64,000 nt of DNA from Granulicatella seriolae (GCF_024543085.1 NZ_JANHNZ010000001.1:416876-480875); one strand, 5' to 3'. Numbered from the stretch's first letter, positions 19,557-31,696 are shown. Numbers and translations: made by a program. Notes: generated by a model from the sequence alone, not told the origin.

Positions 19557-21118
19557 CTAAAACTTGAAACATCAAAAATGCCTATAAACCGCATAATATC
19601 AAGCAAAGGAACCATAAATTTAGTTTCAAGCAATCATTTTCAACTGGTTTTGTGTTGCCTTAGGCAATTTTTGGATAAACTGCTCCATGATGTGATGTAA
19701 TACCTCTTCAGTAAGAACCATTTCGTTGGCAAATACCTCTTTAAACAGTTTCAACAGTTGGACAAGAGCCTCTGAAAAGCTGATATCTGATAGTTCCTCA
19801 ATCATCAAATAAAACAACTCACCCATCGTTCTTTCATCTACTTGTTCACGATGTTGAACCGCTAAAATGAGGTAACTAACTGCGACCGTAATGGTATGCG
19901 CAAAAACACCATCATAAGAAAGTCCTTGATACTTGGCCAAACGAAGGTGTTGTTTACAGACTTTGAAATAGACTTCGATAGACCAACGTTTTCCATACAA
20001 TTGGATCACTTCATCTTCACTCAAAGAAGTATCTGTTGTGGCGAGAACGAGATAATCATTGCGTTTATTGCGATTTCTGACATACACCAGTTTTATTGGA
20101 ACTTCCTTGCCGTCCACTTCAGAAGCTACACAAACAGATAGTAAGTATCTAGAGCGACCTCTTCGCTTTTTCTCAGCTTGGAAAATGGTTTTGACATCTA
20201 CCCAATTTCCCTTGTAGCCATAATAGACTTTCTTTGAGCGTTTGATCATACAAACAGCGTGTAGCTTGATGTCAGATAAAGCGTGAAACACTTTTGGGCT
20301 GGAAAACCAGGAATCAAATAGAACGTAGTTCGCCTTTATGCCTTCTTTTAGCGCAGCTTGAAGAAGCTCTACCAGCACCTCCGTTGCTTTCCGTTGGGCT
20401 TGAGCTTTTCTTTTCCCAGAGTGTGTGCGATGATCTAGTTTATCTGCTTCACGTGCTTTCTTACTGGAAGACAAGAGGCTAAATGAAACAGGCAAAAAGG
20501 TATTGCCATCACTCCATCCCAGTTGAAGAAAACGAAAGCCTTTCTTGTGTTTATGGTGGACATGATCATATTGCCAACCACACAGCTCTACTTGTTTGGC
20601 ATTTAAACGTTCATACATGGAATCGTCTACGATAAACACCTCTTTGCGCTCCTCATCTGTCAATGGACGGATAAAGTCAATGACCTGTTTGGATAAGAGC
20701 ATCAAGAATCGTTGCCAGTTGATTTTTCCGTTGTTTAACAGGTTGCGAAAGGTTTTATCACAGAAGCCTAGATGGCTTTGGCGGAGCTGGAAATCACGAA
20801 AGGTAGAACGATTTGAAAAGATTGTTGTCACCAGGTAGCTAAACAGTACCAGGAAACTGATGCCTTTTGATTTTTGTGCATTCGATTTTCTGGCAATAGC
20901 TGATACATTAAAGCGTTTGAAAAAATGATCGATAGATGACGAAATATCGTTTTTATTTGAGTTATTTGATGGTATACTAGACATGGCATGAACACTCCTT
21001 GGTAGATGGTTTTTTGACAACTCTATTTTACCAATTTGGAGAGGTTCATGCTATTTTTATGGCGTAAAAGTTAGGTATATCAAGGGTTAGACACGCTTTT
21101 TGATGTTTCAAGTTTTAG
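19557..21118 (-). mobile_element. Complete IS4-family insertion sequence, 1562 bp
   Basis: Both ends carry a 22-bp perfect inverted repeat (19557-19578 and 21097-21118), which begins CTAAAACTTGAAACATC. It is flanked by a direct repeat reading AACTTCA on the plus strand at 19550-19556 and 21119-21125, the target duplication. One transposase gene fills it. Removing the element and one duplicate rejoins the dehydrogenase frame exactly, which proves the boundaries. The perfect ends and intact transposase suggest a recent, possibly active insertion. Confidence 0.93.
19626..20984 (-). CDS. IS4-family DDE transposase
   Basis: A 452-residue transposase. Catalytic residues appear as VDDS (first Asp, near residue 120), FDSWFS (second Asp) and the IS4 signature Y-(2)-R-(3)-E-(6)-K, here YGKRWSIEVYFKVCK. 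The ATG at 20984 is chosen because AAGGAG lies ten bases upstream; an ATG 36 bases earlier has no such site. The gene is intact and nearly fills the IS. It acts on the 22-bp ends described for the element. Confidence 0.93.
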   Translation of the reverse strand: MSSIPSNNSNKNDISSSIDHFFKRFNVSAIARKSNAQKSKGISFLVLFSYLVTTIFSNRSTFRDFQLRQSHLGFCDKTFRNLLNNGKINWQRFLMLLSKQVIDFIRPLTDEERKEVFIVDDSMYERLNAKQVELCGWQYDHVHHKHKKGFRFLQLGWSDGNTFLPVSFSLLSSSKKAREADKLDHRTHSGKRKAQAQRKATEVLVELLQAALKEGIKANYVLFDSWFSSPKVFHALSDIKLHAVCMIKRSKKVYYGYKGNWVDVKTIFQAEKKRRGRSRYLLSVCVASEVDGKEVPIKLVYVRNRNKRNDYLVLATTDTSLSEDEVIQLYGKRWSIEVYFKVCKQHLRLAKYQGLSYDGVFAHTITVAVSYLILAVQHREQVDERTMGELFYLMIEELSDISFSEALVQLLKLFKEVFANEMVLTEEVLHHIMEQFIQKLPKATQNQLKMIA

Positions 21119-21697
21119 AACTTCATTAAATCCAGATCTTAGTAACAGCTCGCTTTTTGATAAACTACGGCTTGTTCCATCTACAATAATATCGGGGAAA
21201 TGCCCCTTTAATAAATGAAGCAAGGCTACTCCAACACCACTTGTCGCACCACGAACTAGAACATGATCAGTCTGCTTGATTTGAAGGGTTAGCATTGACC
21301 CAAAAGCTGTATAGTAGGTTTCCGGGATGGTTGCTAATTCTTCCCAAGAAAGTTTGGTCTCAATGGGATAAATCTGCTCATTAGGCAACAAAACATATTC
21401 CGCATAGCTTCAATCAAAATCACGTCCCATTTCCCCCATGATGGAAATGACTTTTTGTCCTTTAGGTAGCTTATCTGAGTTGCTTGTTTCTTCAATAACA
21501 CCCACACACTCAATCCCTAAGATTCTTGGAAACTGAACAGATGGTGACTTCCCTTCTCGAGTAAATATTTCTGAATGATTAATGCCAAAGCCCATGATTT
21601 TAACAAGCGACCATCCTGCAACAACCTTTGGCTTTGGTACTTCCGTAAGAACCAATTGCTTGCTATCCCCTGCTTGGTATACTACAACAGCCTTCAT
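21119..21697 (-). pseudogene. 5' part of IS-split alcohol dehydrogenase/quinone oxidoreductase gene
   Basis: N-terminal part of the same medium-chain dehydrogenase, starting MKAVVVYQAGDSKQLVL and including FGINHSEIF, the GIECVG motif and the nucleotide-binding RGATSGVGVALLHLLKG. Two lesions are present. An in-frame TGA at 21412-21410 falls where relatives have Gly (RDFD-stop-SYAEYVLLPNEQ, a single GGA to TGA change would explain it), and the IS follows SGFNEV. The start ATG shares one base with the stop TAA of the ABC permease gene, so it was part of that operon. The double damage suggests the gene was already dispensable. Confidence 0.9.
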
Positions 21698-22332
21698 TAG
21701 CGTCCCTCCAAATATAGTTTTCTTAAGCAAACTCTCTCCAATAATTGAATCAGACCATTTGCCATTAAGCAAAGCAAAATGGTTAGAAGGGTCCCCCAAG
21801 CAATCTTGACTAAGCTTTGGGTTCGTAAGCCGTCGAATAGAATAACCCCTAACCCTCCTGCATTTATCGTTGCGGCGATGGTAGCAATCCCAATAATAGA
21901 TGTCAGCGCCAATCGTATACCACTAAATATTGCTCTTGAAGAAAGAGGTAATTGAATGTTGAAAAAAACTTGTCTTTCTGTCATTCCCATACCGATAGCC
22001 GCTTCAATAATTTGAGGGTTAATCTCTTGGATACCCGTTAAAAAATTCCGTAATAAAATATACTCGCTGTATAAGGTTAATACCACAACAGCCGTAGTAA
22101 AACCCAAACCACTTAGAGGGATTAAGAGAGCGAAAAAGGCATAGCTAGGAACAGAGTACAAGACAGAAAAGAAATAGGTAATCTGCTTCAACCAGTTTTT
22201 GTGTTGAATAAAGGCATAGACTAGAACCATGCTCAATAATAAAGCTAAAAATAAGGATGTTATCACCAATTGAAAATGACCAATTGTAGCTTTCAATAAG
22301 TCATCATGATAGTTCATCAAGTATTCAATCAT
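21697..22332 (-). CDS. Osmoprotectant ABC transporter permease (OpuCB/OpuCD-like)
   Basis: A 211-residue inner-membrane permease of the glycine betaine/carnitine/choline (QAT) type with about five to six segments. The EAA loop EAAIGMGMTERQVFFNIQLP is at about residues 125-144, contacting the ATPase. GGAGGAG sits six bases before the ATG at 22332, and this ATG overlaps the ATPase stop as ATGA. It is one of two permeases of the same system. The gene downstream is the broken dehydrogenase. Confidence 0.9.
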   Translation of the reverse strand: MIEYLMNYHDDLLKATIGHFQLVITSLFLALLLSMVLVYAFIQHKNWLKQITYFFSVLYSVPSYAFFALLIPLSGLGFTTAVVVLTLYSEYILLRNFLTGIQEINPQIIEAAIGMGMTERQVFFNIQLPLSSRAIFSGIRLALTSIIGIATIAATINAGGLGVILFDGLRTQSLVKIAWGTLLTILLCLMANGLIQLLERVCLRKLYLEGR

Positions 22333-23096
22333 TTCAAACTCCTCCAAATAGCCTCTTCCTCATAGACAGTATCTAAGAGTTCTTTGACAAAAGCGGTTTG
22401 GGGATGTCGCACAATTTCTTCTGGGCTAGCAAACTGATGAATTTTCCCTTGGTCCATTATCATGACCTTATCGCCTAATTGAAAGGCTTCATTGATATCA
22501 TGGGTCACGAACATAAAGGTTTTATCCCCTAATTCTTGATGAATTTTCTTGATTTGTTTTTGCAACACTTTTCGGGTAATGGCATCCACAGCGCCAAATG
22601 GTTCATCTAAGAGCATAATCTTAGGATTTGCTGCCAACGCTCTTGCTACACCAACTCGCTGTTGTTGCCCACCTGACAATTGATTAGGGTAGCGGTTATA
22701 AAATTCCTCATAAGGAAGCTGCACCAATGCCATAACTTCTTTGACGCGCGAACGAATTTTTTCTTTGTCCCAAGCCAATAATTCTGGAACGGTGGCAATA
22801 TTTTTTTCAATCGTCATATGCGGAAACAAGCCTATTTGTTGCACCACGTAACCAATATTTCGGCGAAGCTCAATGGGGTCAATTGCTTTTATATTTCGTT
22901 CATTTATTTCAATGTTACCACTGTCTGCCTCAATTAGTCGATTGACCATTTTTAGGGTAGTTGTTTTTCCAGATCCTGATGACCCTAAAATACTAATAAA
23001 CAATCCCTCTTCAATCTCAAATGACAGGTCCTCAATGATGTTCTGTCCGTTAAAATCCTTTGATACTCCTTCAAACTTAATAACTAGATTGGACAC
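22329..23096 (-). CDS. Osmoprotectant ABC transporter ATP-binding protein (OpuCA-like, no CBS)
   Basis: A 255-residue ATPase. Walker A is GSSGSGKTTTLKMVN (about residues 37-51), the Q-loop YVVQQIG, signature LSGGQQQRVGVARALA, Walker B IMLLDEPFGAVD. OpuCA-type ATPases usually run to about 380 residues with two CBS domains that sense ionic strength. This protein stops right after the nucleotide-binding domain, so that sensor is lacking. It starts with GTG, AAAGGTG ten bases upstream, overlapping the preceding permease gene by 20 bases. Confidence 0.9.
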   Translation of the reverse strand: MSNLVIKFEGVSKDFNGQNIIEDLSFEIEEGLFISILGSSGSGKTTTLKMVNRLIEADSGNIEINERNIKAIDPIELRRNIGYVVQQIGLFPHMTIEKNIATVPELLAWDKEKIRSRVKEVMALVQLPYEEFYNRYPNQLSGGQQQRVGVARALAANPKIMLLDEPFGAVDAITRKVLQKQIKKIHQELGDKTFMFVTHDINEAFQLGDKVMIMDQGKIHQFASPEEIVRHPQTAFVKELLDTVYEEEAIWRSLK

Positions 23097-23721
23097 GATT
23101 CTTCAACACCTTTCCAATAATAAAGTCTCCTAATAGCATGGTCGATAGCGACAGGATCGCTACAGACAGTCCACCAATTAAAAGCAAATCCATGCGGTAA
23201 AGGCCTAAACCTGTCATAATAAGTGTGCCTAATCCACCAGCACCAATATAAACGGCTAAAGTTGCACTCGCTATAATTTCTACCAAGGCTAATTTAATAC
23301 CATTTAATAAATAGGGCAGTGCTAAAGGGAATTCAATTCTTCTGAACAGCTGTCTAGAGGTCATACCCATCCCTAGCGCCACTTCTTTGCTACTAGCAGG
23401 GACTTCATTGAAGCCTAAGATTGTGTTAACTACGATTGGAGGTATGGCTAAAAAGACTAAGGCAATAATCGCAGGAAGTTTACCCACACCCAGTATTGGA
23501 ATTAAAAAAAATAAAAGTGCCAGACTTGGTATAATTCGTAACAGTTGTGATGTCGAAATAATCCATTCAGAAAGCCCTTTGTGTTTATAAGTAGCCATTC
23601 CTAAAGGTAAGCCTATCAGTATGGCCATGACCAATGAAATAAGACTTAATTCTAGGTGTTCTACAACGTATTGAAGATAACTTGTCATATTGTTGCTAAA
23701 ATAATCTATGATTTGATTCAT
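23077..23721 (-). CDS. Osmoprotectant ABC transporter permease (OpuCD/OpuCB-like)
   Basis: A 214-residue permease, first gene of the leftward ABC operon. Several hydrophobic segments and the EAA loop (KEVALGMGMTSRQLFRRIEFP, about residues 110-130) are visible. The start ATG is fixed by AGGAGG five bases upstream. It is divergent from the substrate-binding lipoprotein gene with a 118-bp gap that must hold both promoters; hexamers such as TATACT are present but no pair is convincing enough to annotate. Confidence 0.9.
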   Translation of the reverse strand: MNQIIDYFSNNMTSYLQYVVEHLELSLISLVMAILIGLPLGMATYKHKGLSEWIISTSQLLRIIPSLALLFFLIPILGVGKLPAIIALVFLAIPPIVVNTILGFNEVPASSKEVALGMGMTSRQLFRRIEFPLALPYLLNGIKLALVEIIASATLAVYIGAGGLGTLIMTGLGLYRMDLLLIGGLSVAILSLSTMLLGDFIIGKVLKNRVQSSY

Positions 23722-23839
23722 GTTTCCTCCTATCAAGCTAATTGATGGGTAATATGAATGATAAAATACCCTTCAAAAACGCTATACTGTAAAAATTTTC
23801 CTTATTCCATTATACTAAAGGCATAAGGGGTGAACTATT

Positions 23840-24727
23840 ATGAAAAAAACTCAAAAAATGAAGCTATTACTTTTGCTGCTACCACTACTGGTATTAGTAG
23901 CATGTGGTAATTCTTCTTCAGATAATACCATCAAGATTGGTTCAAAAGATTTTACAGAAAATTTAATCGTTGGTGAAATCTATGCATTAGCTTTGGAAGA
24001 CCAAGGCTACAACGTCGAAAGAGTCTCCAGTATTGCTAGCTCCATCATACCTCAAGCAATTGAGAGTTCTCAAATAGACTTATATCCCGAATATACCGGT
24101 ACTTCATTGCTATCCATCTTCAAGTTACCATTAGAAACAAATCCAGACCAAGTTGCCCAAACAATTCGAGAAAAATACGAAGAAGGTGGTGTCCTAACGA
24201 CTTTAGACTATGCTCCTGCTAATGATTCAGCGGGAATTGCCATGAAGACTAGTGTTGCCAACCAATATAAGATTAAAACCTTGAGCGACTTACAAATGAA
24301 TGCTGAAAACATTCGCTTTGCTTCTCAAGGAGAATTTGACCAACGGGAAGATGGCATACCTGGTCTAGAAAAAGTATACGGCCCTTTCAAATTCAAATCG
24401 TCTAAGGTATATGATAACAGTTTGAAATATCAGGTATTAAAAAGTGATGAAGCTGATGCTACTCCAGCCTATACCACAGAAGGTCAACTTTCTGATAAGG
24501 AACAGTTCACGATTTTAATTGATGATAAAAAGTTTTGGCCGCCATATAATATCGTGCCTATTGTTCGACAAGACCTATTAAAGAAATTCCCTAATGTACC
24601 GGAAACATTGAATGCCATCAATAAACATCTTACAACAGAGACAATGATTAAGCTAAACGCTAGTGTGGATATCGATGGAAAAGATTACCGACAAGTTGCT
24701 AAAGAATTCTATCAATCTATCAAATAA
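23840..24727 (+). CDS. opuCC: Osmoprotectant-binding lipoprotein (OpuCC-like)
   Basis: A 295-residue substrate-binding lipoprotein. A lysine-rich N-terminus, a leucine run and lipobox LVACG (Cys at about residue 22) anchor it to the membrane outside. The GSKDFTENLIVGEIYALALE start and the YPEYTGTS segment are typical of glycine betaine/carnitine/choline (OpuAC-type) receptors. It is transcribed away from the ATPase and permeases, while in the usual opuC operon all four genes lie on one strand. A strong terminator follows. The ligand could be betaine, carnitine, choline or ergothioneine. Confidence 0.92.
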   Translation: MKKTQKMKLLLLLLPLLVLVACGNSSSDNTIKIGSKDFTENLIVGEIYALALEDQGYNVERVSSIASSIIPQAIESSQIDLYPEYTGTSLLSIFKLPLETNPDQVAQTIREKYEEGGVLTTLDYAPANDSAGIAMKTSVANQYKIKTLSDLQMNAENIRFASQGEFDQREDGIPGLEKVYGPFKFKSSKVYDNSLKYQVLKSDEADATPAYTTEGQLSDKEQFTILIDDKKFWPPYNIVPIVRQDLLKKFPNVPETLNAINKHLTTETMIKLNASVDIDGKDYRQVAKEFYQSIK

Positions 24728-24737
24728 ATGTTTGATA

Positions 24738-24797
24738 CAAAAATGCTGTTTAAACAATCCTCTTAGGATTAAGGTTTAAACAGTATTTTTGTTGTTT
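24738..24797 (+). terminator. Terminator after opuCC-like gene
   Basis: Stem AAAATGCTGTTTAAAC with GTTTAAACAGTATTTT and a loop of about 18 bases, followed by a T-rich tail. Placed ten bases after the stop codon. Confidence 0.85.
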
Positions 24798-24927
24798 CCT
24801 CATGCTTACTCCCTAAAGAAGCACAAGAAATATACTTCCTAACATTTAGACTTATTATTAGCTTACCGTATTTTATCGATAATCTCTAATCATTAATCTT
24901 CATTTTATCAAATTCAATTCAATCTTG

Positions 24928-25183
24928 TGGTCGGACAGGTAAAAAGTTCGTACCAATAATACCCTTTTTTAAATACAAAAGAGTTTCCGAAAAATCTATC
25001 CGAAATCGAAACGGTGGCACCGCCGAAAGCCTTGGTCTTTCGGCTTATCTGTCTACGTATCTGTAATCGACTAAAGTCGAAACAGCTACTGTGCGTCAGC
25101 AATGCTTTTCACCGTTATTTCGGATAGATTTTTCGGAAACTCTTTTGTTTCATTATAATTAGGAAGTTTTGGCGCAGCTCCTT
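24928..25183 (-). repeat. Palindromic structured element, copy 4
   Basis: Full copy in reverse orientation. The arms pair as AGTTTCCGAAAAATCTATCC against GATAGATTTTTCGGAAACTC. Both internal hairpins carry compensated changes: the side hairpin is CGAAAG/CTTTCG where most copies have GTGAG/CTCAC, and the apex is TCGACT-AA-AGTCGA instead of TCGGCT-TC-AGCCGA. The remaining gap 24798-25393 shows no gene. Confidence 0.85.
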
Positions 25184-25393
25184 AACTATATAGCATAACG
25201 TCACTTATGATAAAACTATCTGAAGTCTCTTTTATGTTTTAGGTAGCAATAATTCATTATAGACTTTTTTCAACCGTCCAGAGAATCAAACTCATCATTT
25301 CCCAAAAGCTTGGTCAATCGTGCTATAGTAGTCTTAAGAAGACTCATTCAAAGTATATTCCATCTAAGTAAAAATGAATTCTGGAGGGGAATC

Positions 25394-26254
25394 ATGTTAA
25401 TCCAACAACTGAAAGAGCAAGAAAACTTTACCAACCACGAAAAAGACGTTGCAGGCTTTATCTTAAAAAATATTGATACTGTTAGCGACTTGACATCTGA
25501 ACAACTAGCCAAAGCCACATTTACCAGCAAAGCTACCATTGTACGCTTGTGCCAAAAATTGGGTTTGCATGGCTACAAACAATTTCAGATTAAACTAGTA
25601 GCCGAGATCAACCAGAACAATCGGATCCATCGTCTCTTAGCCAATGAACCAATCACGAATGCCAGTTCCTATACAGACATCATTGAAACCTTACCCGTTC
25701 TCTATGACAAAGCTATCACCAATACCAAGTTAAGTCTTAATAAAAACACCATGAACCGCATTCAAAATTATCTAAAAAATATCGAAACCATTACTATGTA
25801 CGGAACTGGTATCAGTTACATGCTAGCCCAATCTGCTGCTTTTAAATTTGCTACACTAGGTATTGAATCTTCGGCTTATGAAAGTATTAATGCCCACGCC
25901 CTGTCCGCTAAAAAAGAGAAGAAAACCATCACTTTTTTGATTAGTTTCACAGGTGCAAATCGTACGGTTACTCGAATGGCCGAATACCTTAAACAAGCTA
26001 CCAATACCTACATCATTGGTATCATGGGTCCCCACTCTGAGGACATTAGACAATGGTGCCATGAGATTATTGAAATTCCTAACAGAGATTCCTTACTTAG
26101 TTTGGATATCATCTCATCCTACACGGCTGCTAATTATATATTAGACATCTTCTTTTCCATGATCCTTGCCAACAATTACCAAGAACATGTCCAATCCTCC
26201 ATCAAGATGCTAGAGCATGAAAACTTATTATTAAACAAACATCAAGACAACTAA
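25394..26254 (+). CDS. RpiR/MurR-family regulator of the EIIBCA/GH1 locus
   Basis: A 286-residue RpiR regulator with HTH (SKATIVRLCQKLGLHGYKQF, about residues 48-67) and C-terminal SIS domain (MYGTGISYMLAQ, LISFTGANRTV). The ATG at 25394 has GGAGGGG seven bases upstream; a longer frame to 25310 lacks this. It precedes the PTS EIIBCA and GH1 genes on the same strand but is separated from them by a strong terminator, so it is its own unit. It likely senses a phosphosugar made by that pathway. Confidence 0.88.
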   Translation: MLIQQLKEQENFTNHEKDVAGFILKNIDTVSDLTSEQLAKATFTSKATIVRLCQKLGLHGYKQFQIKLVAEINQNNRIHRLLANEPITNASSYTDIIETLPVLYDKAITNTKLSLNKNTMNRIQNYLKNIETITMYGTGISYMLAQSAAFKFATLGIESSAYESINAHALSAKKEKKTITFLISFTGANRTVTRMAEYLKQATNTYIIGIMGPHSEDIRQWCHEIIEIPNRDSLLSLDIISSYTAANYILDIFFSMILANNYQEHVQSSIKMLEHENLLLNKHQDN

Positions 26255-26262
26255 ACCTTTTA

Positions 26263-26303
26263 AAGAGCGGATTTTGGACCTTTGTTTCAAAATCCGCTCT
26301 TAT
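26263..26303 (+). terminator. Terminator after the RpiR gene
   Basis: A 14-bp perfect stem (AAGAGCGGATTTTG and complement) with an 11-base loop. It lies eight bases after the stop codon; the T-tail is short (TATTCC). Confidence 0.8.
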
Positions 26304-26350
26304 TCCTTGCCCACTTATGAAACCTTGGAACTACTCGTTTGATAAGCCTT

Positions 26351-26386
26351 GTCGCCTCCAAAACGACATGATAGACTTCGCTTACA
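26351..26386 (+). promoter_or_regulatory. Putative PTS promoter with cre-like site
   Basis: TTGTCG and TAGACT are separated by 17 bp (26351-26379 region) upstream of the EIIBCA gene. The 14-mer at 26373-26386 (AGACTTCGCTTACA) matches the reverse cre consensus at 12 of 14 positions and would overlap the -10. CcpA control is plausible for a beta-glucoside PTS; both calls are tentative. Confidence 0.4.
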
Positions 26387-26390
26387 TTAA

Positions 26391-29792
<3,402 letters not shown>

Positions 29793-29835
29793 ATTTGAAA
29801 GCATAATTGCTACTCTATTTGACTCTCTATTATTG

Positions 29836-30066
29836 AGGCTGGACAAAAAACCTGTATAAATAACTAAACAAAAGGGTTTCCGAGAACTGTATCAGAAATC
29901 AAAACGGTGGCACCGCCATGAGCCTTGGTCTCACGGTCTTAGCCGTCTACGTATCTGTAATCGACTAAAGTCGAAACAGCTACTGTGTGTCGGCTATGCT
30001 TTACACCGCTATTTCTGATACAGTTCTCGGAAACTCTTTTGTGACTTAAAATTAGATTTTACTCCT
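29836..30066 (-). repeat. Palindromic structured element, copy 5
   Basis: Reverse-orientation copy, about 231 bp. The left end GAGGCTGGACAAAAAACC resembles the family end, the right end is degraded. Arms pair perfectly as TTTCCGAGAACTGTATCAG and CTGATACAGTTCTCGGAAA, a sequence different from other copies. The apex is TCGACT-AA-AGTCGA as in copy 4. It lies after the GH1 gene. Confidence 0.85.
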
Positions 30067-30108
30067 TACGAACATTTTATCTAACTTCATTCTTATTCAA
30101 AACAACAT

Positions 30109-30137
30109 TTGACACACAGAACTTTTTATTAGATAAT
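30109..30137 (+). promoter_or_regulatory. Promoter of the fluoride-riboswitch transcript
   Basis: TTGACA (30109-30114) and GATAAT (30132-30137) are separated by exactly 17 bp. The predicted start near 30144 is just before the riboswitch aptamer. Confidence 0.8.
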
Positions 30138-30147
30138 CTTACTGTTA

Positions 30148-30243
30148 TAAAGGGAATGAATGTCTCCCTCAGTCTGTACTGAAACCGCAACTTTTGCTAA
30201 TGACTTCTACCACTTTCTTTAGTGTGTAGAAGTCATTATTTTT
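30148..30243 (+). ncRNA. Fluoride riboswitch (crcB motif) with terminator
   Basis: The segment 30151-30211 matches the crcB-type aptamer layout: a GGGA/TCCC stem with loop beginning ATGAA, a lineage-specific extra hairpin TCAGT/ACTGA, the conserved AAACCGC, a GCAA/TTGC stem, and the 3' signature GCTAATGACTTCTACC. AATGACTTCTAC (30199-30210) is also the 5' strand of a terminator paired with GTAGAAGTCATT (30226-30237), followed by ATTTTT. Ligand binding would keep that strand in the aptamer and let transcription proceed, a fluoride-ON switch. The gene controlled is the cation:proton antiporter 17 bases on. Confidence 0.82.
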
Positions 30244-30259
30244 ATGTAAGGAGGAACTC

Positions 30260-31438
30260 ATGTTAGTTAGTGTTGCTTTAGTCATCATCGTTGGTTTATT
30301 GTTAGGTAGTTTAGCACAAAAGGTAAAACTCCCTTCCCTAATAGGACTCTTATTTACCGGCATCATCTTAGGCCCTTATTGTTTAAATCTACTATCTTCG
30401 AATTTTTTAGATATCTCGTCAGATCTACGAACCATTGCCTTAATCGTAATCCTTACCAGAGCAGGGTTAGCCTTGGATTTGGCTGATTTAAAAAAGGTGG
30501 GTCGTCCTGCTGTATTGATGTGCTTTGTGCCTGCTCTCTTTGAGATTGTGGGAACAGTCATCTTGGCCCCCACCTTACTTCACATTTCCATTTCAGAAGC
30601 TCTTCTATTAGGAAGTGTCATCGCTGCCGTGTCCCCCGCTGTCGTTGTGCCTAGGATGATACGTTTAATGAGAGAAGGCTACGGTGTTAAAAAGCGTGTC
30701 CCCCAAATTATTTTAGCAGGAGCTTCAGTTGATGATGTCTTCGTTTTAGTCTTGTTTACTGCCTTTTTAGGACTAAATGAGGGTGGCAATTTCTCTGCAG
30801 TCCAATTGACTAGTATTCCCATTGCTATATTATCCGGTGCTAGCCTTGGGTTTCTACTTGGTTATCTGCTTGTACAATTCTTCAATAGAATTCATATAAG
30901 AGATTCCATTAAAGTGCTGCTTATGTTAGCAATTTCTTTCCTTTTAATGGGTATGGAAACTAGCCTAAAATCAGTATTCCCCTTTTCAGGCATGCTGGCT
31001 GTAATGAGTCTTAGCTTGATGATTTTCAGACAAAAAAGACCTCTAGCGGAAAGACTATCTGTCAAATTCAATAAGATTTGGATTATTGCTGAGATATTCT
31101 TATTCGTACTGGTGGGTGCCAGTGTCGACTTGTCCTATGCGGTTGCAGCTGGAGTATGGCCTATTGTCTTATTGATACTTATTTCCCTCTTTAGGATGTT
31201 AGGTGTTTATGTTTCTTTACTTCACACTAATCTGACCTTTAAGGAAAGAGTCTTTTGCATGATGAGTTATCTCCCTAAAGCTACCGTTCAGGCTGCTATA
31301 GGCGCCATTCCACTTTCTCTAGGACTAGCTAGCGGGGAAATTATCTTAACAGTGGCTGTTCTTTCTATATTATTGACTGCTCCAATCGGGGCTTGGTTGA
31401 TGGATCGGTATTATTCGGTTTTATTGGAAAATGGATGA
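30260..31438 (+). CDS. Cation:proton antiporter (CPA family), fluoride-switch controlled
   Basis: A 392-residue membrane protein with about 11-12 hydrophobic segments, of the Kef/NhaP-like cation:proton antiporter superfamily. ILTRAGLALDLADLKK (about residues 63-78), SVIAAVSPAVVVPRM and ASVDDVFVLVLF are typical of the two broken transmembrane helices with ion-binding Asp. No TrkA-N domain is attached. AAGGAGG precedes the ATG. Because its leader is a fluoride riboswitch, it probably helps cells cope with fluoride, perhaps by adjusting pH or by carrying fluoride; known fluoride exporters (CrcB/Fluc and CLC-F) are not seen in the window. Confidence 0.88.
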   Translation: MLVSVALVIIVGLLLGSLAQKVKLPSLIGLLFTGIILGPYCLNLLSSNFLDISSDLRTIALIVILTRAGLALDLADLKKVGRPAVLMCFVPALFEIVGTVILAPTLLHISISEALLLGSVIAAVSPAVVVPRMIRLMREGYGVKKRVPQIILAGASVDDVFVLVLFTAFLGLNEGGNFSAVQLTSIPIAILSGASLGFLLGYLLVQFFNRIHIRDSIKVLLMLAISFLLMGMETSLKSVFPFSGMLAVMSLSLMIFRQKRPLAERLSVKFNKIWIIAEIFLFVLVGASVDLSYAVAAGVWPIVLLILISLFRMLGVYVSLLHTNLTFKERVFCMMSYLPKATVQAAIGAIPLSLGLASGEIILTVAVLSILLTAPIGAWLMDRYYSVLLENG

Positions 31439-31445
31439 CTAAGTG

Positions 31446-31696
31446 TAAAATGGACAAAACTTTCAATACAAGTATTGTCACTTCCTGAATCATAAAAGAG
31501 TTCCCCAAAAATCTATCAGAAATGAGAACGGTGGCACCGCCGTGAGCCTTGGTCTCACTGGCTTAGCTGTCTACGTGGCTGTAAATCGGCTGAAGCCGAA
31601 ACATCCACAGTGCGTCAGCTATGCTTTACACCGTAATTTCGGATAGATTTCTGGGGAACTCTTTTATTTGGTTACCATTTGGACTTTTACCCAGCC
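31446..31696 (-). repeat. Palindromic structured element, copy 6
   Basis: Full reverse copy with arms GAGTTCCCCAAAAATCTATC and GATAGATTTCTGGGGAACTC, side hairpin GTGAG/CTCAC and apex CGGCTGAAGCCG. The right end reads ACTTTTACCCAGCC; the left end is eroded. It lies in the convergent gap after the antiporter gene. The rest of 31439-31784 shows no gene. Confidence 0.85.

Noticed and set aside
19148..19633. Independent 161-residue gene starting in the IS end
   Set aside because: Its first 25 codons come from the IS terminal region; the rest is the C-terminal part of the split dehydrogenase.
21410..21412. In-frame TGA read as selenocysteine or by readthrough
   Set aside because: The family has Gly here, no SECIS-like stem is evident and the gene is also split by an IS.
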